Source of the DNA: Nissolia schottii
Lineage: Eukaryota; Streptophyta; Magnoliopsida; Fabales; Fabaceae
Reading direction: 5' to 3'
Assembly: GCA_003254905.1 (NCBI GenBank)
Contig: QANU01006283.1
Coordinates: forward strand, 285,931-349,930
Length of the DNA: 64,000 nt
Shown here: in pieces, positions 11,691 to 23,187 of the stretch
Position numbering within the stretch: position 1 is the stretch's first letter
Layout of the letters: each line of letters starts with the position of its first letter
The notes under the pieces: model-generated
Told to the model about the DNA's origin: nothing
Seen by the model: the letters and a program-made list of their open reading frames with translations, nothing else
Databases searched by the model: none
Translations under genes and position numbers: made by a program

Positions 11691-13880
11691 CAGTCTCAGC
11701 CTCTGATCTAATCGCAAGAGCTCTACTCAGAGAACTAAAGGTTCCTTAGGCAAAAGGGGAACTCATAAATTTTGCACTCACTGCAATCGTGACGGACACA
11801 CAATAGATGAATGTCGAGAGAAACATGGCTACCCCTAACTACAAGACAAAGACAAAATCTGTAGATCGAAAGGTGAATGCTACAGTTGCTACTTCTAAGA
11901 ACTCAACTCTGCAGAATGGCAAGGCTTCTCTCGGTTTAGTTTTACTGCTTAGCAATATCAAAGCCTCCTAGCATTGATCCACCAGCCAGCTCTCACAACT
12001 CCTAGCCAATCACACCTCAAACTTGTTCAAGCCAACTAAGCCTTCTTTGTTCCTTCTCTAGGTACTGCAGGTGTTGGTCAGAGGATCCTCGACTCTAGGG
12101 CCATTGGTCACATCTATTGTAATTTGAATGTCTTCCTCTCTTATAAATTTCTTGAATTACCAACTTCTGTCAATTTTCCTAATGGACAAAAGATTTTATC
12201 TCATGCCATTGGAACTGTTTCATCTTCTGGAAAATTATCACAAATGTGTTGTTCATTCCTCAATTTTCTTTAAATCCCATAGCCATTACGAAATTGTGCA
12301 TTGACATGGAATACATTCTCACTTTCTATCATGATTCTTGCATATTAATGATATTCACAACTCAAGGCCGATTGGAACTGCTAGAATTGATAGAGGCTTA
12401 TATGTCCTCAAGGATCCCATGAGCACCTCCACTTTGGTTACACCTACCTCATTTGTAAATTCATTTCTATTTCCAAATTTGACTTGTGGCACTTTATGTA
12501 TCCTATGAAAAATTACAAATTATTCACAATAAATGTTCCCACATTCCATCTACACCAAAAGTTGTTGCTTGTGATATATGCCATTATGCTCAACAATAGC
12601 ATTTGCATTATGATTTAAGTAATTCCAAATCTACATCTCCCTTTACTTTGATACATGAAGACAAATTGGGTCATTCCCCCTCTATTTCCTTTCAAGGTCA
12701 TAAATACTTCCTTACATTGGTTGATAATTTAGTAGTCACACTTGGCTTTTCTCCTTAAAACCAAATTTGAGGCCTCTTCAATTCTCAAATCCTTTGTACT
12801 TCTAATTGAAAACCAATTTGGCATTGTCATTGGAAAGAGCAGAAATGACAACAACCTTGAATTTATCGTAAAGGATTTGCATGCATCCAAATAAATTATC
12901 CATTAAACCTATTGTGTAAAAACCCCTCAGCAAAATGCAATTGTAAAAAGGAAACACTAGCACATTTTAAACATCACATTCCCTTTTGTTTCAATCACAT
13001 CTACCACCTTAATTTTGGTCATTTGTAGCATTACATGTAGTGTTCCTCATTAACAGATTGCCTGCTATAGTACTAAATAACTCATCTCCATTTTCTATGC
13101 TATATAATAAAGAATCTGATTTTCAATTCCTTAAAGTGTTTGGATGTCTTGCATATGTATCCACATTGCATAGAAACGGAACTAAACTTGATCCCAAGGC
13201 CAGGAAATATGTGTTCCTTGGTTAAAAGTTTGGCACCAAAACCTTTCTCCTTTCTGACCACAAAACAAGGAAAATTTATCTGAGTAAGAATGTTATCTTC
13301 TATGAAACATTTTTTCCCTATCTTTCCACATCCTCTGCATCAACACCAGTGCTGAGACCTTTGTTTTCACTTCAATTACACATAATCCAGAACTAATTGA
13401 AAGCTTGCAATCATCTACCATTCTTACACATATTCCACCTCCTACACCATTACCATCTCCACCACCTGCTAAAGTCAATCCTCAGCCTCCAACACTGTGC
13501 CTTAGGAAAATGTTCCGGCCCAAAACAACCACATCATTACCTATGTCCTATGAAATCATTATCACTACACTCTCTTATCACCTTCTCCAGCATCTGCTCC
13601 TCCTACTATTGAATTCTCAGTTATATCTACTCCTTACTCCTTAACTTTTGTCATTTCTTACAAATTTCACTCTCCCCTACACACACAATCACTTTGCTTT
13701 AGCAATGTCCTCCATTGTGAACCCACTTGCTACTCCCAAGCAATGAAACAAAAGTGCTAGAAAGATGCTATAACTGCTAAGATCACTGCTCTACAACAAA
13801 ACAATACCTAGAAGTTGGTTGACTTACCTGCAGGAAAGGTTCCTATTAGTTGCAAATGGGTGTACAAGAGTAAACACTAG
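11691..13880 (+). mobile_element. Ty1/copia retrotransposon remnant (gag-pol, decayed)
   Basis: A gag zinc knuckle of CX2CX4HX4C form (CTHCNRDGHTIDEC) lies at 11773-11814. Protease-like and GAG-pre-integrase-like stretches with many stops follow. At 13040-13225 an integrase-end block reads FLINRLP...FGCLAYV...KARKYVFLG, typical of copia. At about 13735-13870 the start of the RVT_2 reverse transcriptase appears (KLVDLPAGKVPI...KWVYK). The element then breaks off: the catalytic RT core and RNase H are missing and no LTRs were seen. It is inactive. Confidence 0.82.
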
Positions 13881-14319
13881 TTATAGGTGGCAGTATAGAG
13901 AGGTAAAAGGTCAGACATATATAGATATTCACACTAGCAGTCGGTGGCTACTATCATGAACGCTTTTGGCATTGGGAGCTATGCATTATGCTAGCTTGAC
14001 CTCCCCTAGCTCTATGAGCAGAGGCTCTATTTTTGGGTTTACTTGTATGGAGGACTTCATGTTGGCTCTCGCTACAGAGTAGCAGACGCAATTCCAGGAA
14101 CGAGTTGCAAAGCATAGAGCAAAAGGTGATGAGTACTATAAGGAACACCTTTTTTTAGGGAGATCCATAGACACTGCTCAGTTTACTGTGGTGTGTGTGC
14201 GAGAAGAACCCCAAGCAAAATGCAAATAATGCATAAGAACTATATAGCAACTAGTGATAGTGGTTCAACATTAGCATTTACCATGCAGCCATGATAAAAA
14301 CAAAAATCGAGGCACCTAC
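13881..14319. other. Unclassified sequence after the copia break
   Basis: No family was recognised. The junction at about 13880 truncates the copia RT, so this may be part of a later insertion or rearrangement. Confidence 0.3.
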
Positions 14320-14324
14320 TTGTC

Positions 14325-14479
14325 TTTGCATGTGCCAATGCCGATGCTGGTGTCGGAGCTGAAGCTGGTGCTGATGCTGGTGCCGATGCAGGCTTCATTG
14401 TCACAACGATCGGTGTCGATGCTGGTGCCGATGCTGGCTTTGTCACAACTATCGGTGTCAATGCTGCTGCCGTTTGAGC
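14325..14479 (+). repeat. Short minisatellite with a Gly/Ala/Asp reading frame
   Basis: Units of the type GATGCTGGTGCC recur, and a longer unit ending in a VTTIGV-like coding stretch occurs twice. One plus-strand frame is open and reads as repeated A-D-A-G to a stop. The minus strand also reads as Ala/Pro repeats. It could be an orphan exon or a simple minisatellite; no flanking exon was found, so no gene is claimed. Confidence 0.4.
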
Positions 14480-15539
14480 CGATCTATAGGCTAAGAGAAG
14501 AGAACCATGAAGGAGAATAGAGTTAATATGGGATTAGGTAGAATAAATAACAGTAAATATTTAACAGACATGATAATTTTAGAATATGAGTTAAACAAAT
14601 ATTTTAAAATATCAATTTAATCCAATTTAAATAGTTCGATGTCTATCATGGGAATGGAAACTCACCTGTGACCAGCAATCTATGGATTCTATCTGTGAAG
14701 GGATTAATTATTGATTCTATCAGTGGATGTTCTGATCATTGAAAAAAAAAAAAAATGAGTTGAATAAATATTTTAACATATCAATATAATCAAATTTGGA
14801 TAGTTATTTTAAAAGGGGTAGGAATACTAAAATATATTTGAACCCACTTACTAATGGTGATTTCTTATCTACTCATGAGATAAATATTTTATGCTACTTA
14901 ATTTATCAACTTTTTTTTATAATTTTTACAAATAAATTCATCAAATTTTATTATTATTTAATATTTTATGTGATTGTAATAAATTTTTCATTAGTCAAAT
15001 CATTGAAAGAGATAACTTATAAGAGGTTTAGAAATTTTAGAAACTTATGGGTCATTTCAGTTTATGATGCTCCTCTCTACAAATATTGTATTAAAATTTA
15101 TTAATTTATCACATTAAATCATATAATCTATCAATATCTCATATTAAAACATGAAATAATAACAAAATTCAATAAATTTAATTATAAAAATTATCAAATA
15201 TTGATAAATTAAATATCATGAAGTATTTACCCCCAAACCACCCTTACAAATTACATCCAACCTAAAAGAAAATAGAATCCATCAATGGGGCGCTTGTGTG
15301 AGAACAAACTCAGCACTAAATGTGCCAAAGTACCCTTGCCAAAGTGGCCTTGAGCATCCTACCTTTATAAGAAACCAAAGACCTTTCCTGGCGAGTAAAG
15401 GAGCTCTAGCTACTCCCTGTATGCTTTTTAGTGTGGGAGGAGTCCTACCAAGAGTTTAAGTGGAGATTATTTAAGATGATAGATTATAAGGTGTACATTA
15501 ATCACTTTTTATATTATAATAATTGAATCAATCAAGAGT
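14480..15539. other. AT-rich intergenic DNA
   Basis: Long A/T-rich stretches with no convincing reading frame. The open frames present are low in information and resemble no family. Confidence 0.45.
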
Positions 15540-16439
15540 ATTTTTTTTTCTAGAGTTTAATATGTTTTTGCCTCCAACTAAATCTCAAATTTTAATTTTG
15601 CACCTAGCAAAAAAATTGGTATTTACATGATAACCTTCTTTTCCTTTTTTTTTTTTTTTAAATTTTGTGTGTGATTTTATCCCTTACTGTCACTTTGGTA
15701 AGTTCATTGACAGTTTTGACATATAACAAATGGTACCTGACTTGCACATGACACGTTACCAAACCCATAACCCGACTCAACCCACTCAATACCCAACCCA
15801 TCAATCCCCTTCTCTCCAACCTTTATTCTCCTTCCTCCAGCCACTCCTATATCCTTCATCCCCATCTTCCACCACAACAACGTCATTCTCACCTATACCC
15901 CCAACCCTACCCTCACCACACCCCCACAGCTCCAATTCCCACTGCGACTGCTTCACCTACACCTCACCCCCAAAATTCCTAACCAAAAACACATCCTCTC
16001 TTTCTCACCCAACGGGAGTTGATTTGAACCCAAACCAACATTTAGAAAGCCAAAACACATAACAAATCCTCCTACACACACAGCAAATCCTCTTCAAAGA
16101 GAAACTAGAAAAAAACGAGTAAAAAGAGTTAAAACAAGCAAAACCCTTATCATTTCAACACGATGCCACCACTAAGACTGAATCCTCAAATTTTTACATC
16201 AACGACTAGGACAGTGGAGACTGGTTGTCGATCTAGTATGCAAGTGCGAAGAATGCGAATACTGATGATGATTGCCTCGATCTGTGTGGCAGGGATGGTA
16301 GGAGAATATGTTGGTCATGACCCACGCGTTACAGATGGACTAGTCGGTAGCGAAGGAGGAGAGCAGCTTGTCCAACATGGAGACGTTGTGGCGATGCTAG
16401 TTCACCATGGTGATGCTTGTTCACCGTAGCAATGTCAGT
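15540..16439. other. Transposon-like segment with a pyrimidine-rich stretch
   Basis: It opens with a MITE-like end (GTTTAATATGTTTTTGCCTCC). The part at 15760-16000 is strongly C/T-rich and gives a proline/serine-rich reading frame of no family value. A similar C-rich stretch occurs at 17780-17870, on the far side of the LTR-like block, so the two may be halves of one split element. Confidence 0.35.
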
Positions 16440-17777
16440 TCGCTACCGCGACACCCTGCAGTAGTAATATTCTTTCATTTATGAATTTTTTCTCATAGTG
16501 TAGTGTTTGTTAGTCAATTTAGGTGTCAACGCTACACTGCTCAGAACTTCTCCTTAGTTTCAGGCCATTTTAGGTGAATGGAGGTCCTGGTGCGTCGACA
16601 GTGTACACCATTAGTGGTCCATCAATCGAGTTAACCATGCTTCCATGCTTGGTTAATATTTAGTTATTTAGTTATTCAGTGTTGAATTAATGATGTGCTT
16701 ATATGCTTAGAAATTGCATGATTAGGCTTAAGTAGAGGCTTTATATGATATTCAGTGTTAAGCTAAATATGTGCTTATATGCTTAGTAATTGCATGTTTA
16801 GGCTTAAGTAGAAACTTGTATGATGTGACAGTATGGTGTTCGACTTTCCATAATAAGTAGACTTAGGACATAATATGTTGGTTTTAAAGTATAAACAGTA
16901 TTAAGTTGTAGTTAGGTTACCAGTGATAATTAATTATCATAACTAGTTAAGCATGAGAATCATAGGATAACAAACTTCTAATTTCAGTAATGTTATTTAT
17001 AATTATACGTTCATTTTATTGGCACGAGTTCAACGTTCTTGGTGAGTCCCAGATATGGGCTCAACGTACCCATAATGATCTCAGTGTACTTTCTGGGTTT
17101 AACGTACCCACTCTTCATGAGTACTGCAAGGATTTATCATGGTGAAGCAAGGTTGTAATTGTTCCTTCTTTACCAAGAATTGAGACTTGTCTCTCCTTGA
17201 CCCCTCAGTTGGAGGGAGACAGTTTTACGCGGCAACTATTATCGATACCATACTCAGATACCCGTATTTTCATAATATTTATATATATATCATTTAGTTA
17301 ATTCCTTACATTGTTGCATTTATTTAATTGCAATTAAATATGTATACATTATATAATCAATTTATGTTATGTGAACGGTATCGTGGTATATATCCATCAT
17401 TGAGTTGACAACTCACTCCTCTATCATATTATTTTTCAGATATATCAAAGATTGTGTTAATGAGCCTCTCGTCCAATAGCAGTTGAGGTCCAGTGTTAGT
17501 AGTGAGCTCCGATTTGCAATGGGGTCTATCAGTTATGTTATTTATTAGGATGCTCCAGATAGCTTGGGCAGGGTCGCAAGTTACCTTATTAGTTTCACCA
17601 TCATCACTACCACCACCACAATTAGAAATCAATTTCAGGGTAAATTCAGACATTTAGTTATTTATTTTATATGAAATATTTATTAAATAAATTACATGTA
17701 CAGTAGATAAGTTAGTATATAGCTTTTGTAGAGGCAGTATCCCTACGTGCGATGACTCTTGAGTTTGGGGCATGACA
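16440..17777 (+). mobile_element. LTR-like block, probably Ty3/gypsy-derived
   Basis: The segment ends in GGGGCATGACA at 17777, the style of a plant gypsy LTR 3' end. It contains a tandemly duplicated stretch of about 80 bp (around 16675-16815, TGTGCTTATATGCTTAG units). The 5' end and target-site duplication could not be defined and no internal domains were seen. The call rests on the overall look of the sequence only. Confidence 0.35.
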
Positions 17778-18811
17778 TTTTCCTTCCGTCGTCCCCATCC
17801 CCACTCACACCCACCCACAACCCCCACCACTAAATCTCCACCTCCATCCCTTCCAACCATCAAAATTTTCAAACCCTATAGCCAAAATCTTCACATTCTA
17901 AGATAAAATCACAAAATAATAACCAAATTAAATAAAACACATCACAAGCCAGAACAAAACCTGAAAAGCCAAGGACAAAACTATTGTGTCACTACCACCT
18001 TTCTCAATAGTGGTTTGAGTGATGTCAATAATGAGATTGCGTGACTCACAATTTAGGAAGTGACTCATTGGGTTGGTGTCGAGGTCCTAACTGCAATAAC
18101 GACATTGTGGTTCCTCACAGATATGAGGATTGATGATAGTTTCATGAGGGATGAATGATTGTGACTTCTGAATATCAAGAAGTATGATGAAGATGCCACT
18201 ACAAATCTCATTGTTTCTCGCCTTGCCTCACTAGAGATGTCATTGAGGACGACACGTCGTTTGTGATTTTTGCATCGACAACGTGAATTTTTGGCAGGTA
18301 GTTGCAGTTGGTGATGTGGTGGTTGAAGGATAGAATCATGGCGGTAGATGAGAGGTGATAAGTGGTAGTCATGAGACAGAGAATGGATTGATTGAGATAA
18401 GGGGAGAAGGGGGTGATTGATTTCTTTAACCTTAATTGATCAAGCTAATGATACGGGAAAAAAATTAAAATTAAAATTTATTAGAGACTGAAACCAACAT
18501 TTTTTTATTAGTGGCTAAAACTAAAAAAAATTATTTATTAGAGAATAAAATCAAAATTTATGATTTATTAAAGACTAAATTCTTATTTAAGAAATTTTTA
18601 TGTCACGTGAACAAGGGAGGTGTAATGTAAGTAGGATTGACTTTGACTTTCGTCTGTCATGCCAACAGTTCATGGACCAAGTTAATAATAGGAAAAAAAT
18701 TAAAAAATAAATTTATTAGAGATTAAAATATAAAAAATATATTTATTAATAGCTAAAACTAAAACTTACAATTTATTACGAATTAAACCTTATTTAATCC
18801 CTTAATTTTAA
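17778..18811. other. Repeat-rich spacer downstream of PR-1
   Basis: It holds the second C-rich stretch (17780-17870) and a series of A/T-rich segments with GAGACTAAA-like motifs (18450-18800) that look like MITE ends. No gene was found. Confidence 0.4.
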
Positions 18812-19408
18812 TTAGGCGGTTAAATGTTTTTTTTCCCTTCCCTTTTTGAGTATTGATGTGCCTATTGTGTCATATAAAGAGACAGAGATAATGATGATGT
18901 CACCTGCAGTCGTCCCCGGGTAAAGTCTTTGGCCCACATGGTTACGAGGGGGGTCATAGTTGCACACGATGATGGTGCCACCATCGTTGCAGCGCACCTT
19001 GGCACATCCAAGACGAACCGATTTGCGCCAAACCACCTGAGTATAGTGGCCGCACTCCTTGCCATCGGCGCACGTGTTGGTCTTGTAGTCATAGTATTGC
19101 TTCTCTCCCACCCAAAAGTCGACGGCGGCGGTTCCGTTAAGGTTAGCACTGCTCCACGCAAGGTTCTCTCCATACGGACCATGAGACTGCACCAAAGTAC
19201 AGTTGGCACTGAGTACGTTGACATAGTTTTGTGCATGAGCGGCAACTGCGGCGTTCCATGTCATGGGCCCCACCCCGACTTCGGAACGGGCTGCGTTGTG
19301 GGCGTCGAGGTAGTCCTCAATCGAGTTTTGGGCATAGCAAACTTGTGAGGATAATATTATGGCCATGATGAGAGGAAGAAGCATTGAGATCATTAGGCAC
19401 ACACTCAT
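18812..19408 (-). CDS. PR-1 family protein (CAP domain), intronless
   Basis: A 198-aa protein. The start is the ATG at 19406-19408; an upstream in-frame GTG is not needed. Residues 1-26 are a signal peptide (cut after CYA, leaving an N-terminal Gln as in other PR-1 proteins). The CAP domain spans about 28-163: [20 protein letters not shown], then [17 protein letters not shown] and CNYDPPRN. All six cysteines of plant PR-1 are present (70, 113, 119, 135, 140, 149), so the fold should be normal. PR-1 proteins are secreted, bind sterols and are classical markers of salicylate-dependent defence. Two oddities stand out. The C-terminal CAPE-type motif has Arg for Gly and Leu for Pro ([11 protein letters not shown]). 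A further 35 residues, with a hydrophobic patch and a basic end, follow the point where most family members stop. Confidence 0.92.
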   Translation of the reverse strand: MSVCLMISMLLPLIMAIILSSQVCYAQNSIEDYLDAHNAARSEVGVGPMTWNAAVAAHAQNYVNVLSANCTLVQSHGPYGENLAWSSANLNGTAAVDFWVGEKQYYDYKTNTCADGKECGHYTQVVWRKSVRLGCAKVRCNDGGTIIVCNYDPPRNHVGQRLYPGTTAGDIIIISVSLYDTIGTSILKKGREKKHLTA

Positions 19409-19728
19409 GGATATGTTGTGAAGGTGTCCTTGGAGCACTTGTAATTAAGGCTATAAGAATGGTATTGCAAACTGGGATGGCTAGCAAAGTAGGGCAGACT
19501 TACTCGTTTTTCGTTTTCTTGTTTTGAAATTTCTTGCAAGAGCGTTCCCACCTTTTAGTCTTAAGTGATAAAGATAGGAAGTAGGCGGTGGAAGAAAAGA
19601 AGTGAAGTATGACTTTGTCTCTGTCATTTGACTGGGGCATCATAGAATTGGCCATCATGGCTATCATACGGCTATCGTAGAACTCAATTTTTTTTCAGTA
19701 ATTAATAAAGTAAATTAACTCTAAAAAT
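19409..19728 (-). promoter_or_regulatory. Upstream region of PR-1 with a W-box-type site
   Basis: A TTGACT site (about 19629-19634) lies about 220 bases upstream of the ATG and fits the WRKY W-box core. WRKY control is common for PR-1 genes, but a single six-base match is weak evidence. No clear TATA box was found. Confidence 0.3.
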
Positions 19729-19946
19729 TGTTATATGTACACTCAATTTCATACACTCATACATATATTACTAATAATGTACAAATTTTATTCTCATGAG
19801 TGCACAAATCTTACAAACTTATAAATGATATTCTCAACTATATTTAATTAAATGCACAAACATTATAAACGTTAAAACACAAACTTTATATATATAAATA
19901 TAGGGTGCATGGATGGTATATATTTTCTTTTTGTATGTCTAGCAAG
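19729..19946. mobile_element. MITE, copy 1 of a pair
   Basis: About 220 bp that closely resemble 22971-23187 along the whole length, with short imperfect terminal inverted repeats (TTATATGTACACTCAATTTC against a GCTAGACATAC-like end). There is no coding capacity. Confidence 0.6.
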
Positions 19947-20454
19947 ACCCGTTAACCCCCTTCCTTGATAGATACATTAATTACATTCTCTTTCTCTTCA
20001 TTTCTAAAACACACTTTCCTCTCCCTTTAAACAATGAAAAATGCATTACACTTCGATTCTATTTATATTTTTTTATTAGTTTGTTATTATTTTATATTTA
20101 TTATCTTTTTTTTTTGAAAAAAAATAGCCTTTACTAGTTATACATATTAAAATTTATTTTAGTAAGTAAAAAAATTAATTGATAATAATATAATAACATT
20201 GATACACATATACATACATTAATTTTTATTTTTAATTATTATTTATTAAGTGAATAAATTATGAACAATAGTAAATATATTTATTTTGAAAAGTAAAAAA
20301 ATTCGCGCGTTTTCGTTTATTAATATTTTTATGCTATAATATATTCTTTTATTTATATTCAAATATGAATGTGAACAAAAAATTTATCGTAGTAATATTT
20401 CAAAGAATCTTGCATAAATTAGTGAATAATTAAATATTAATTGTACTAATTTAA
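19947..20454. other. AT-rich spacer
   Basis: Very A/T-rich DNA between two mobile elements; no feature recognised. Confidence 0.4.
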
Positions 20455-21022
20455 ATTTTTTTGACAATTTTACTCTTTTGCCTCTGTCACAGAAACTAAT
20501 TATGAAAATACCCCTGTTTTGAAACATATTACAGGAATATCACGGTTTTGACTGACATGGCTGTGGTGGCAGCGTGGCAATGTCACATCAGATTCGCCAA
20601 CACAGGTGGTGAATCCAGTGCAAATTCGCCATTGAGGTTGGCAAATTCAGTGTAAATTCGCAACGAGCTTGGCGAATTTAACACAAATTCGCCAACAAGT
20701 TTAGTGAATTTCATACGAATTCGCCAACCGGACTGGCGAATCCAACACAAATTCTCCAACTGGTTTGGCGAATCAACCGAATGTGGTTTAAAGGAAAATG
20801 TAATTAAAGGAAATTTGTGTTGGATTCACCAAGCTCGTTGGCGAATTTGCACTGGATTCGCCAACCGTGTTGGCGAATCTGCCGTGGCACTGCCATGCTG
20901 CCACCACAACCACGTTAGTCAAAACCATAATACTCCTATAATATGTTTTGAAACACGAGTATTTTTGTAAATAGTTTCTGTGACAAGAATAAAAGAGTAA
21001 AATTGTCTTTTTTATCACTTGG
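20455..21022. mobile_element. Non-autonomous element with long terminal inverted repeats
   Basis: Left arm (about 20460-20620) and right arm (about 20850-21020) are inverted copies of each other. Matching parts include GACAATTTTACTCTTTT, GTCACAGAAACTA, TTTTGAAACATATTA and GTGGTGGCAGC. The centre is a chain of short palindromes (see 20590-20880). There is no transposase. It could be a foldback or MULE-type MITE. No convincing target-site duplication was found. Confidence 0.7.
20590..20880. repeat. Tandem array of about eight short palindromes (ATTCGCCA / TGGCGAAT)
   Basis: Units of about 33 bases each read ATTCGCCAAC, a short spacer, then TTGGCGAAT, so each can fold into its own hairpin. About six units run before 20775 and two after it, around a short unrelated stretch. 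Loops vary while stems are largely kept. Confidence 0.75.
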
Positions 21023-21269
21023 AGGGATAAAGTATTAAACTAGTTGGCAAGGCTTATGCCTTAAAAACTGACACTTTTAATGTACACCTTAAAACACAAC
21101 ACAGGTTATAATAAGTATTTTCTTTTTATATCAATGAAAAGACTATCGTATCCTTTATATTAAATCAAATTTTCATATCTCTCCTCCCTACGTCTCCCTC
21201 CTCACCATTTCACCATTCATATTCACATCTGTACCTCCGCCATGTTTGCAATAGTCAGGTCCATCCATA

Positions 21270-22168
21270 GTTATCAAACTCGCGAGTTTAAATAAACTCG
21301 TGGAGCCTCAATAAATTAGGATCGTAAACTCGTGCGAGTTTATCTATTATTAAAAAATATTTAAAAAAATATTTTAAAAATTATTATGCTACAAAAATAT
21401 ATTTAATAAAACTTGAAATTCATAAATACTTTTAACTCCATAACAAAGCACTAATAAAGATGAAATATATGAGTTCTAAATTCAATTCATAAATAATACA
21501 TAATACATATGTTTGAATCAGAACATATCCTCATCCACATAAACTAAATGGCAAGTAAAATCTATCAACACAAGAGATAGACGGTATATTGAGCAACCAA
21601 CATAAAAAGTGTATATAAAGAACAATGTCACTCACTCTTGACAGAAGTAGTCTGCTTCGAGCCGATAATGAAGAATTCAGTGATAAGTTCGAAGGGCATG
21701 CCCTTTGTTTCTGAAACCTTCAAGAACACAAATATCTAGAAGATGACATACACAACATCATAAATACTGAAGATACCAACAAGTCCCATAGTACTGAGCA
21801 TCGCAGGAAGCGAGTATGTGACGATGATGTCTCTAATCCAAAACACTAAAGTACAGATAGCGATGCAGAGGTCAAGCACCTTGGTGAAAAAGATCTCTGA
21901 GAAAATGATGAAATACATATGATGGATTAACGACGAAGCACGATGGCACTACGGAGCGCGATTGCATGTGCAACTGTTAAAAAAAAACTCACCTGTGGTA
22001 AACTCGTGAACTCGGGAGTAAATTCGCGATTTTATGCGAGTTTACACGAGTTTATCCGAGTTCAGCTGAGTTTACCCAGAAACGAGTTTACATGCGAGTC
22101 AGCTAGATTTTACTACCTAAGAATGTAAACTCGTACGAGTTTATGAGTTAACTCGCGATTTTGATAAC
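21270..22168. mobile_element. Pack-type TIR element carrying a sugar transporter gene fragment
   Basis: The ends are inverted repeats: GTTATCAAACTCGCGAGTT on the left and AACTCGCGATTTTGATAAC on the right. Both subterminal regions are rich in AAACTCG / CGAGTTT motifs in either direction. The interior holds a piece of a host gene (21628-21925). A TIR element that carries gene sequence but no transposase fits a Pack-MULE or similar non-autonomous element. The superfamily is uncertain because no clean target-site duplication could be read. Confidence 0.7.
21628..21925 (-). pseudogene. Captured C-terminal fragment of a tonoplast monosaccharide transporter (TMT/MSSP type)
   Basis: The minus strand reads SEIFFTKVLDLCIAIC, then FWIRDIIVTYSLPAML, then after an in-frame stop FVFLKVSETKGMPFE and ITEFF, ending near 21628. 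This order matches the last transmembrane helices and the PETKGMPLEVITEFF tail known from plant tonoplast sugar/H+ antiporters. The internal stop and changed key residues (PTRVRG to FTKVLD, PETKG to SETKG) show that it is not functional. It lies wholly between the inverted repeats of the host element. Confidence 0.72.
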
Positions 22169-22970
22169 CATGGATCCATCCATTAGAGAATTTTGAAAAC
22201 AATGTGCAAATCATCCATGAAATTTACTCTTGCATCCACTAGACATGTATTTTCTTGTGAAATAATTTAGGGATAATACACCCTTCCGATTTCTCATTTA
22301 TCAAAAACGCAAAACATATGTTTATCAAAATTTCAAGTGGTTTTGTTAATCTTTCTATTGAAGCTATTTTATCATAACCTAGCCATATATATGAGCCCGA
22401 CCTTCAGCTCCATGTCCATCACCATGTACTTTGCAGCCGCTTCCCCCACCACTTCAGCCGCCGCCGCCACCAAATCCTTGAACATAACGTGATGGTGGTG
22501 CGGGGTCGTGAAGCAGCTTGGCAGTTGGAGTATCCATTTGGCTTCAACCTTACAATACTTTTATTGTTGACTTTATAGAAGTCAAAAATTTGAATCTGGT
22601 GCGGCTCGGCACCGATTAGCGCGAATCGACGACCTAGTAGTGACTAGAGGTGAGAGCAAGCAACTACGGTAAATGGTGACAACAGAGTGCAACAGTGGCA
22701 TCCATAGCGATCTAGACCACGAAGAAGCAGGTCAAGGCAAGAGGGGAAAGCAGCGGTGATGGGAGCTGGTGGATGAAGATGGGGGATAATATTCAACTAA
22801 GGGTTATTTTAGTGCTTTTGTCTGTCGTAAGTTTTTAATTATATAATAAACTACCAGTTGATTTAATAGAGTATCTGCCGTCCAAATATGATATAGAGCA
22901 TCATATTTAGTCTCCTAAAATATCAACCATGAGATGTGTCGTTCCATTTGATCAATAGTTGTTAAAAAAA
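22169..22970. other. Unassigned intergenic DNA
   Basis: A mixed-composition stretch with a GC-richer part at 22400-22790. No reading frame of recognisable family was found. Confidence 0.35.
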
Positions 22971-23187
22971 TGTTACATGGACACCCAATTTCATACATTC
23001 ATGCATACACTATTAATAATGCACAAACTTTATTCTCACGAGTGTACAAACATTACAAACTTGTAAATGATACTCTCAACTATACTTAATTAAGTGCACA
23101 AACATTACATGAGTTAAAACACAAACTTTATGTATATAAATACTGGGTGTATGTATAGTGTATGATTTTTAGTGTACGTGTAGCAGA
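22971..23187. mobile_element. MITE, copy 2 of a pair
   Basis: Resembles 19729-19946 throughout, in the same orientation. Its terminal repeats are clearer: GTTACATGGACACCCAATTT on the left and an inverted GCTACACGTACACTAAAAAT on the right. Confidence 0.65.

Noticed and set aside
15730..16429. Proline/serine-rich and glycine/valine-rich reading frames
   Set aside because: They come from a C/T-biased stretch and flanking repeat DNA. No domain, signal or codon pattern supports a gene.
19409..19438. A 10-residue N-terminal extension of PR-1
   Set aside because: It starts at GTG, not ATG, and would put polar residues ahead of the signal peptide.
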